The notes beneath the pieces are model-generated. The model was not told where the DNA came from, ran no database searches, and saw only the letters and a list, made by a program, of their open reading frames with translations. 64,000 nucleotides of DNA from Allomyces macrogynus ATCC 38327 (Eukaryota; Blastocladiomycota; Blastocladiomycetes; Blastocladiales; Blastocladiaceae). The DNA lies in NCBI GenBank assembly GCA_000151295.1, contig GG745358.1, positions 23,730 to 87,729 on the forward strand. Direction: 5' to 3'. The position numbers were made by a program, and so were the translations under genes. Below, in pieces: positions 58,330 to 64,000 of this stretch; within the stretch, counting starts at the first letter, position 1; each line of letters starts with the position of its first letter.

Positions 58330-60881
58330 ATGGTCAAGTACGTTGTGCTCGGCGGCGGTGTCGCTGGCGTCACCTGCGCTGAAGAGCTCTCGCGGCTCGT
58401 TGGTGCCGACGACGAGGTCTTTCTTATTTCGCAGTCGCGCATTCTCAAGGTATACCATTCTTCGTCTCCTGCCCATCCATCCATTCATCCATTTCGTATC
58501 GCTCACCGCTCTCCACCCTCTTTTACTAGATCGTCACCAACGTGCAAGCCTTTTCCAAGACCACCGAGACGTTCGACCTTGTCCCGACCGACCTCGAGCA
58601 ATACCGCATCCAATCGCGGTTCCACGTCCTGCAGGGCACCGTGGCCCGTATCGACCGCGTCGCGCAGCACGTCGTGACTGCGTCCGGGACCGTCTACCCG
58701 TACGACAAGCTGTGCATTGCGACGGGCGGCCGGCCGCACGTGCTATTTGACAACCCGCACGTCATGGCCATTCGCGACATTGAGTCGGTCGAGGACCTCT
58801 GTGCGCGACTCTCGACGGCGCGCCGGATCATGGTCGTGGGCAATGGTGGGATCGCACTGGAATTGCTGTACGTTTTGTTTGGGCACCCAGTGTTGGTGTG
58901 TTTGGACACTCACCGTTCTTTCGATTCGATAGCAACGAAATCCGCCGCATTCCCATCGTCTGGGCGATCAAGGACAACTATCTCGGCAACACGTTCCTCG
59001 ACGCCGAGGCCTCGGCCTTCTTTGAGCCGCACTTGTTCACGCAAAACGAGCCGATATACTCGCGCATTCTCGCCACGTCGCCCGCACTGACGCTCGCGAC
59101 CCCGCCACCCGTCGCACCCGCAAGCACGAACTCGGCGCGCCAGCTGCCGGCCAAACCGCGGTCGCCGCCACCGGCGACTGGGTGCGAGAGTTCCACCGAC
59201 TCGACTCCCACGACCACGACCCCCGCGACCACGACCGCGACTCCGGCGTCGCGCAAACGCAAGAACCGCGTTTCCGTCACCTCCCCGCCGGACGCGAATC
59301 GTCGTCCCAACCCCGCCCTCGCAGCCACCCCGGCCGCTCCGGGCGCCTCGCTTGGTCCCGTCTGGCGCGCATCGCTCGTTCTTCCGCCGCCCCCGCCCAT
59401 CCACGCGGCCGGGTTTTCAGACCGCGACCTCGTCATAGAGCGCGAATGCCACGTGGATAAAGTGTGGACCGCTGACGAGTTTCGCCGCCGCACGCACAAG
59501 AAGAAGCGGCGTACCGAGTCTGGCCCGCCCTCGGCGATCGACCGGTCGGACGACGAGGAGGATGTCGTGTTGCCGGCCCCGCCGCCCGTGAGCGTGGGGA
59601 GCGTCGAGTTTGTCCCGCATATGGGCCGGTTTGGGGAGGGACGGCTCGGGTTGGTGCCGAAGGATGAGGTGGGCGAGGGGCAGGACGAGCAGCCGGTGCC
59701 GTTCCCGGGGTCGTCCACGGCGACGTCGGTGTTGTCGTCTGGCGCATCAACGCCCGGTTCCGAGGCTGCCACGGCGGCCGTGCCGGTGCCCAAGAACGAC
59801 TGGCCGCTCTACGTGCAATTGTCGAACAAGCACTTGTACGGCGTCGACCTGCTCATTTCGGCCACGGGCGTCGTGCCTAATTCCGAACTCGCCGCTGAAG
59901 TCGGGCTCGATGTGGCCCCCGCGCCGGCCGCGCGGACGCGGAGTGGAGCAACACCCACGGCGCTCGATGCGGCGCAGGCGGTGACGGCGTCACTGACCCC
60001 CGCGAGGGGCGGGATTGCCGTTGACAAGGGGATGCGCACGTCGGACCTGAATATTTACGCGGCGGGCGATTGCGCCGCGTGTGTCTGGGCGGACCGCGCC
60101 GCGCACTGGTTCCAGATGCGGCTGTGGTCGCAGGCGCGGTCGATGGGACTGCAGGCGGCAAGGTCAATGGTGCGGGATGTGGCCGCGGCGCAAGATGGCC
60201 GCTGCCGAGAGCACTGGTGACGCGGAGGAGCCGGCAAGGGCCCTTGTTGATTCGCGTGCGGCATTGGCGTCAAGCACGGCAGTCGATCCAGCAGCGTCCA
60301 GTGCACCTTCCCCAGCTCGCGCGCCGCCTGCAGGCGACATGCACTTACCCGACGGCCGCGTCCTTCCCGCACCGCTCGACGTACACTTTGACTTGTTCGC
60401 ACACGTCTCGCGGTTCTTTGGGTTCAAAGTGGTCCTGCTCGGCCGGTTCAACGCGCAGGGGTTGGCGCCGGGGACTTACGACGTGATGGTGCGGTCTTCG
60501 CACGCGGGCGAGTACGTGAAAGTCGTCAAGGACCGCGCCACCAAGCAGTTGCAGGGGGCCATGCTAATTGGCGAGACAGATCTCGAGGAATTGTTTGAGA
60601 ATTTGATCTTGACGCGCGCCGACGTCTCGTTCCTGGACGATGCGGTGCTCGATCCGGATGTGGATTTGGACGCGCCCGTGTTTGACGACGAGCCGCTCGG
60701 TGGATGTGGTGGTGGGATGGATGCGTTTGGGCACGACGATTTTGATTTGGCGCTCGCGTACGGGCCAAGTGGAGGTGCCGGCAGTGGGACGGGCGTCGGT
60801 GGAGTCATGTCGTCGAGCGCGTCGCCCGCGTTGGTGGATGTTGGTGGTGGGGGTGTCGGCGACGACGTGGCTCTGTTTTAG
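58330..60881 (+). CDS. PYROXD1-like FAD/NAD-dependent oxidoreductase
   Basis: Class I pyridine nucleotide-disulfide oxidoreductase lacking the redox-active Cys pair. In animals PYROXD1 protects the tRNA ligase complex from oxidation. Exons 58330-58449, 58530-58867, 58933 to about 60219, and about 60302-60881. FAD Rossmann motif YVVLGGGVAGVTCAEELSRL; DKLCIATGGRPHVLF; NAD motif RRIMVVGNGGIALEL; spliced RRIPIVWAIKDNYLGNTFLD; LYGVDLLISATGVVPNSELA; LNIYAAGDCAACVW; WFQMRLWSQARSMGLQAARS; and the family C terminus FDLFAHVSRFFGFKVVLLGR with AMLIGETDLEELFENLIL. A long P/T/S-rich insertion of over 200 residues separates the NAD half from LPLYV-like strand PLYVQLSNKHLYG. The last splice is ambiguous (donor at 60162 or 60220). 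The C-terminal tail after LDDAVLDPDVDLD is G/S-rich. Confidence 0.88.
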
Positions 60882-61475
60882 GCGTGGTGGCCGTGGTTAC
60901 AAGAAACAAATTTTTTTCAGCACGGTTGCAAGCTCACGTCGGCGACCAGACGAGCCGGGTTGAAAGCAGGGCAAGAGCAAGTTGAGGGCAAATCGCGCGC
61001 GAAAGGATGGATGGCCAAGGCCAGGACCGACGCGACAAGATTGCCCAACCAATAACAGTGGGCAAAATGACCCGCGCTGGGGCGGGCGAGCGCGCCTCGT
61101 CCATGCGAAAGAAGCACAACACACCCAATCCGGTCCATTCATAAACTGGTTTCACGAATTGATCCAAATCATAGAGACGCGATAACGACAGGGAAAGCGC
61201 ACAGCAACACCGTCCGTCGGCCCTGCGACCGTGCAAGGCTGCACTGCGGAAGCGACGCGACCGCGGCAGGTCAGGGAACGACAAGACGGCAACGAAAAGA
61301 AAGCAGGGAAATAAAAAAACGACGCGGGACACGCGGCACCCACGGGGGCAATGGACATGCGGTGACATGATCAAATGTGTACAGGGGAGCCCGTGCGGCA
61401 TTTCACGTATTTGGCGAACCAATCCGGGGCACACGAAAAAAAAAAAATAGGGTTGGGACGTGAAGCGCATGCATT
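60882..61475. other. Convergent 3' spacer, PYROXD1 and MBP1-like
   Basis: About 600 bp including an A-rich tract near 61435-61448. No gene seen. Confidence 0.6.
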
Positions 61476-63659
61476 TCACGCCAGCGACATGGATATCGGC
61501 GCCGGCGCTGGGGACGCGCCCATCCCTTCATCGCGCTTGGCGGGTACGGCGTCGTCCAAATCGACGGCCATCGGGTCGTCACCACTCACCCCACCGCCGC
61601 CATCGAGGTCGACGACTTGCTCGTTCTTCTGCTCGTTGCATTGCTCGGCCGCATCACTTCCATTTGCACTCGATGCTGCGCCCGCCGGGGGCGCCGTGAC
61701 CGCGACCAAATCGTCCAGAATCGCATCGACGGCATGTTCCGGGACCCCGGAGCACTTAGCCACTAGCGCGCGGTACTTGTCGAGCACGGCCGTTGCTGGT
61801 ATCGGCTGTTTCTGAACTGCCGCCAAGGCGGCTGTCGGCGACGGTGCCGCGGCCACTGCATCCAACGCGGTCGCATCGAGTCCGGGCACGGCGGGCGGGG
61901 TCGGGTGCGACGCGTCAAATAGGGCCGTGACGTGGTGCACAAGTTTCTGGTGCGTGGCAGCGACGAGTTCCGACCAGGCGGCAGCGAGCGTCGCGGGCGG
62001 CGTGTGTGCCGGGTCCATGGCTTGTAGCGATTCGAGTAAGGCCTGGGTTTCGTGCAGTTTGCCCATGACGTGCGCGACGTAGAGCTGGTTCGGGTTGGCG
62101 GCAGTCGCGGATGGTGATGCTGGCGCGGTGGCCGCGGCGGCGGCGCGGGGCGTGGTAGGTGGTGGTTTGGCTTGGACCGTGGCGGTTTGCGTCGCGACGG
62201 TCGCGAGCGGCGACGGCACGTGCCGCGGCCCGCCCGGGGCCAAGGCCGCCGCGCCGTGATAGTGATCGGCCTCGTCCATGTCCTCGTCGCCATTGTCGTC
62301 GGCACCGTCATCGTCGTCCGACGACAGAAGGTCCATGGCGGGTAAGAGCGTCGACCGACGCCGTTTCCGTGCGCCCGACGCGGCAGGCACGCGTGCGGGC
62401 GCAGCGCGCTCCCCCGCCTTGTTCCGGATCCCTGGTTTCGCGCCGGCCTGAATGAGCAAGTGCGCGAGCGACGCATGCTTGTTGCGCGTGGCAATGTGCA
62501 GCGGCGTGTCCCCGTTCGCGTCCTGCGCGTTGGCAAGAGTCGGTGGCACGAGGTGCGCGTCGACGAGCTGCGCGAGATAGGCTTGCACGGTTGGCAACTT
62601 GTCGTCCTCGGGCGCCGTCAGGACCAGGTGGTGCAGGACCGTGCGCCCGGCATGGTCGGCGAGGGGCAGCGTGTCGTGACCCAACAAGTCGATGAGCTGG
62701 AGAAGCGAGGTTTGTGTCAGATTGTCGTCGAACCGCACGGCCCACATGAGCGGGGTCGAGCCGTCGGGCGCGCGCAAAGACGCGTCGAGCCCGGCAGCCA
62801 GGAGCAGGGCGACACAGTCGAGCCGCGCGAGCGCAGCCGCCCAGTGGAGCGTCGAGTGACCGTGGTCGTCGAGCGGCAGGTCCAGGGGCAGGTCAGCGGG
62901 CGGGTCTTGGAGCAGGCGTGGGACGACATGTCGGTCCAGCAGGCCTTGGATGAGCTCGTCGCGACGCGGCAAGTGCACGTCAACAATTGTGGGCGACGCG
63001 CGCCGCGCATTCGTGCTCCGTGCGGCTGGAGCGCGTCGCGCGGCGCGGATGGGGGTCCCGCGCGCGGGCGGAGCCGACGTGTCGCTGTCGCTGTCGCTTG
63101 CCAGGTCATCGTCGTCGCCGTCGTCGTCCCCATTGTCGGCTGGACGCGTTGCTGGCGCGGCCGTCGCCGCGGGCTCGCGACGCGCGCGCTTGACGGCGCG
63201 CAGCGGCGACGCGTTACTGGCCGACCCGGTACCACCGTGACTGGGCCTGCCCCGCGGCGCAGCGGGCGGCGGCGGGTCCGAGGACGGCGCGTAGTCGAGC
63301 AGGGCCTGCACGAGATGCTCAACCTTGAACTGCTTGGCAATTTCAACACCGCGCGCAAAGGGCACCCAAGTGCCTTGGTACTTGCCGTACCCGCCCTGCA
63401 CTTTTTCGTGCTCGCCCGTCTGAATTTCGCGCTCGAGAATCTTGGTGCGTTGCGGCTTGTCGACGGCGGCGACTTTCAGTAGCTGCGTCGCGTTGAGCCA
63501 GTTGTCGGAGGCGCGGCGCATCACGTCGACGCCGGCGACGCGCATCTGCCAGACGGGGATCGCCGAGTAGGTGGCGGCGTAGACGCCCGGCAGCGGCGCC
63601 GGCGGCGGGCGCGCGCCGTTGCTGCTGCTGCTGGCCGCGGACGATGGTGCGGCAGCCAT
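61476..63659 (-). CDS. APSES/ankyrin cell-cycle transcription factor (MBP1/SWI4-like)
   Basis: DNA-binding subunit of an MBF/SBF-type G1/S regulator. Intronless, 727 residues from ATG 63659; the frame is open further upstream but that stretch is R/P-rich. N-terminal APSES (KilA-N) domain: VYAATYSAIPVWQMRVAGVD, VMRRASDNWLNATQLLKVAA, REIQTGEHEKVQGGYGKYQG and TWVPFARGVEIAKQF. A basic P/A-rich linker with an acidic patch follows. Ankyrin repeats: HSTLHWAAALARLDCVALLL, DGSTPLMWAVRFDDN, AGRTVLHHLVLTAPEDDKLP and NGDTPLHIATRNKHASLAHL. The C-terminal half is A/P/T-rich with a helical region (YVAHVMGKLHETQALLESLQ) likely to be the partner-binding part. It is one of the few genes in the window without introns. 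Confidence 0.9.
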   Translation of the reverse strand: MAAAPSSAASSSSNGARPPPAPLPGVYAATYSAIPVWQMRVAGVDVMRRASDNWLNATQLLKVAAVDKPQRTKILEREIQTGEHEKVQGGYGKYQGTWVPFARGVEIAKQFKVEHLVQALLDYAPSSDPPPPAAPRGRPSHGGTGSASNASPLRAVKRARREPAATAAPATRPADNGDDDGDDDDLASDSDSDTSAPPARGTPIRAARRAPAARSTNARRASPTIVDVHLPRRDELIQGLLDRHVVPRLLQDPPADLPLDLPLDDHGHSTLHWAAALARLDCVALLLAAGLDASLRAPDGSTPLMWAVRFDDNLTQTSLLQLIDLLGHDTLPLADHAGRTVLHHLVLTAPEDDKLPTVQAYLAQLVDAHLVPPTLANAQDANGDTPLHIATRNKHASLAHLLIQAGAKPGIRNKAGERAAPARVPAASGARKRRRSTLLPAMDLLSSDDDDGADDNGDEDMDEADHYHGAAALAPGGPRHVPSPLATVATQTATVQAKPPPTTPRAAAAATAPASPSATAANPNQLYVAHVMGKLHETQALLESLQAMDPAHTPPATLAAAWSELVAATHQKLVHHVTALFDASHPTPPAVPGLDATALDAVAAAPSPTAALAAVQKQPIPATAVLDKYRALVAKCSGVPEHAVDAILDDLVAVTAPPAGAASSANGSDAAEQCNEQKNEQVVDLDGGGGVSGDDPMAVDLDDAVPAKRDEGMGASPAPAPISMSLA

Positions 63660-64000
63660 TGTTGCGGCGCGTGGGTGGGTGGACGCGTCGCGCGCGCGGG
63701 TGGAGCGTGGGTTCTTGCGGGTGTGCTTGGGCGGGGCGGTCGGGGCGTCTTCGTGGGCGACGGGGACGGCGGCGGACGTCGATGGTCGCGTTGGTCGACG
63801 GTGAGCGCGTTGGGTTGACTGCCGGTCGCGTCTTTGAGCGCGTCGCAAGACGTCGCAGGACACGGTGAATGCCCATCACAACGCATCACGCGCTCTCGGC
63901 TGACTGATATGCACCGGAGCCGCCTTCGTCCTCGTTCGCGTTGTCCGCAAATCGTGCAAGCGAGCGCAACCCCACCGACGCCGCCGCACACACCTCCACG
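63660..64000. other. Upstream region of the MBP1-like gene to the window edge
   Basis: Minus-strand frame remains open to 63863 without conserved residues. Holds the promoter of the APSES factor; nothing else recognised. Confidence 0.5.

Noticed and set aside
57524..58677. Long plus-strand ORFs overlapping the PYROXD1 start
   Set aside because: They read through the PYROXD1 start and first intron in the wrong frame and are R/P-rich.
1..64000. CRISPR arrays, rRNA genes, LTRs or transposase genes
   Set aside because: Scanned for regularly spaced repeats, long direct or inverted repeats and transposase or RT motifs; none seen beyond the short repeats listed.

Overview
The window is nuclear DNA from a GC-rich, intron-rich eukaryote, most likely a zoosporic (flagellated) early-diverging fungus of Blastocladiomycota or chytrid type. 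Fungal signs: an APSES/ankyrin cell-cycle regulator (MBP1/SWI4 type), END3, an OCA-type phosphatase relative, a Set1 methyltransferase and two secreted or GPI-anchored tyrosinases. Signs of a flagellum: CFAP52 (WDR16) and a FAM184-family coiled-coil protein, which yeasts and mushrooms lack. A class II (cobalamin-dependent) ribonucleotide reductase also fits an early-diverging lineage. Introns are mostly 55-110 nt, with gtacgt/gtgcg donors, ctgac/ctaac branch-like words and tag/cag acceptors. Exon joins below were worked out by hand, by requiring frame continuity and family similarity.

Layout. 1-10.4 kb: 3' end of ATG2 (+), FAM184-like gene (+, 18 exons), EI24/CysZ-family membrane protein (-), and a Q/N-rich repeat protein with curlin-like repeats (-). 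11.7-17.1 kb: two tandem tyrosinase genes (+) and a small single-pass membrane protein (+). 17.4-24.3 kb: Set1 (-), SAR1 (+), OCA-like PFA-DSP pseudophosphatase (-). 24.6-36.8 kb: two uncharacterised low-complexity proteins, LSM6 (-), an RG-rich protein (+), ALG5 (+), EBP2 (-) and an FTS/AKTIP-type inactive E2 (+). 36.8-38.75 kb: a lower-GC gene desert. 38.75-49.7 kb: OB-fold RPA1/SHLD2-like protein (+), class II RNR (-), RRP36 (+), END3 (+), CFAP52 (-). 50.2-63.7 kb: casein kinase 2 alpha (-), mitochondrial uL22 (-), VPS39-like HOPS subunit (+, with an apparent one-base frameshift), PYROXD1 (+), and MBP1/SWI4-like factor (-).

Genes are closely packed and many start sites are head to head: Set1/SAR1, OCA/hypothetical, LSM6/RG protein, EBP2/FTS, RNR/RRP36 and uL22m/VPS39. 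Shared themes are ribosome biogenesis and RNA (EBP2, RRP36, LSM6, uL22m), membrane traffic (SAR1, END3, VPS39, FTS, ATG2), chromatin and cell cycle (Set1, MBP1-like, CK2, RNR) and flagellum (CFAP52, FAM184). I saw no transposon, CRISPR array, rRNA or convincing tRNA.
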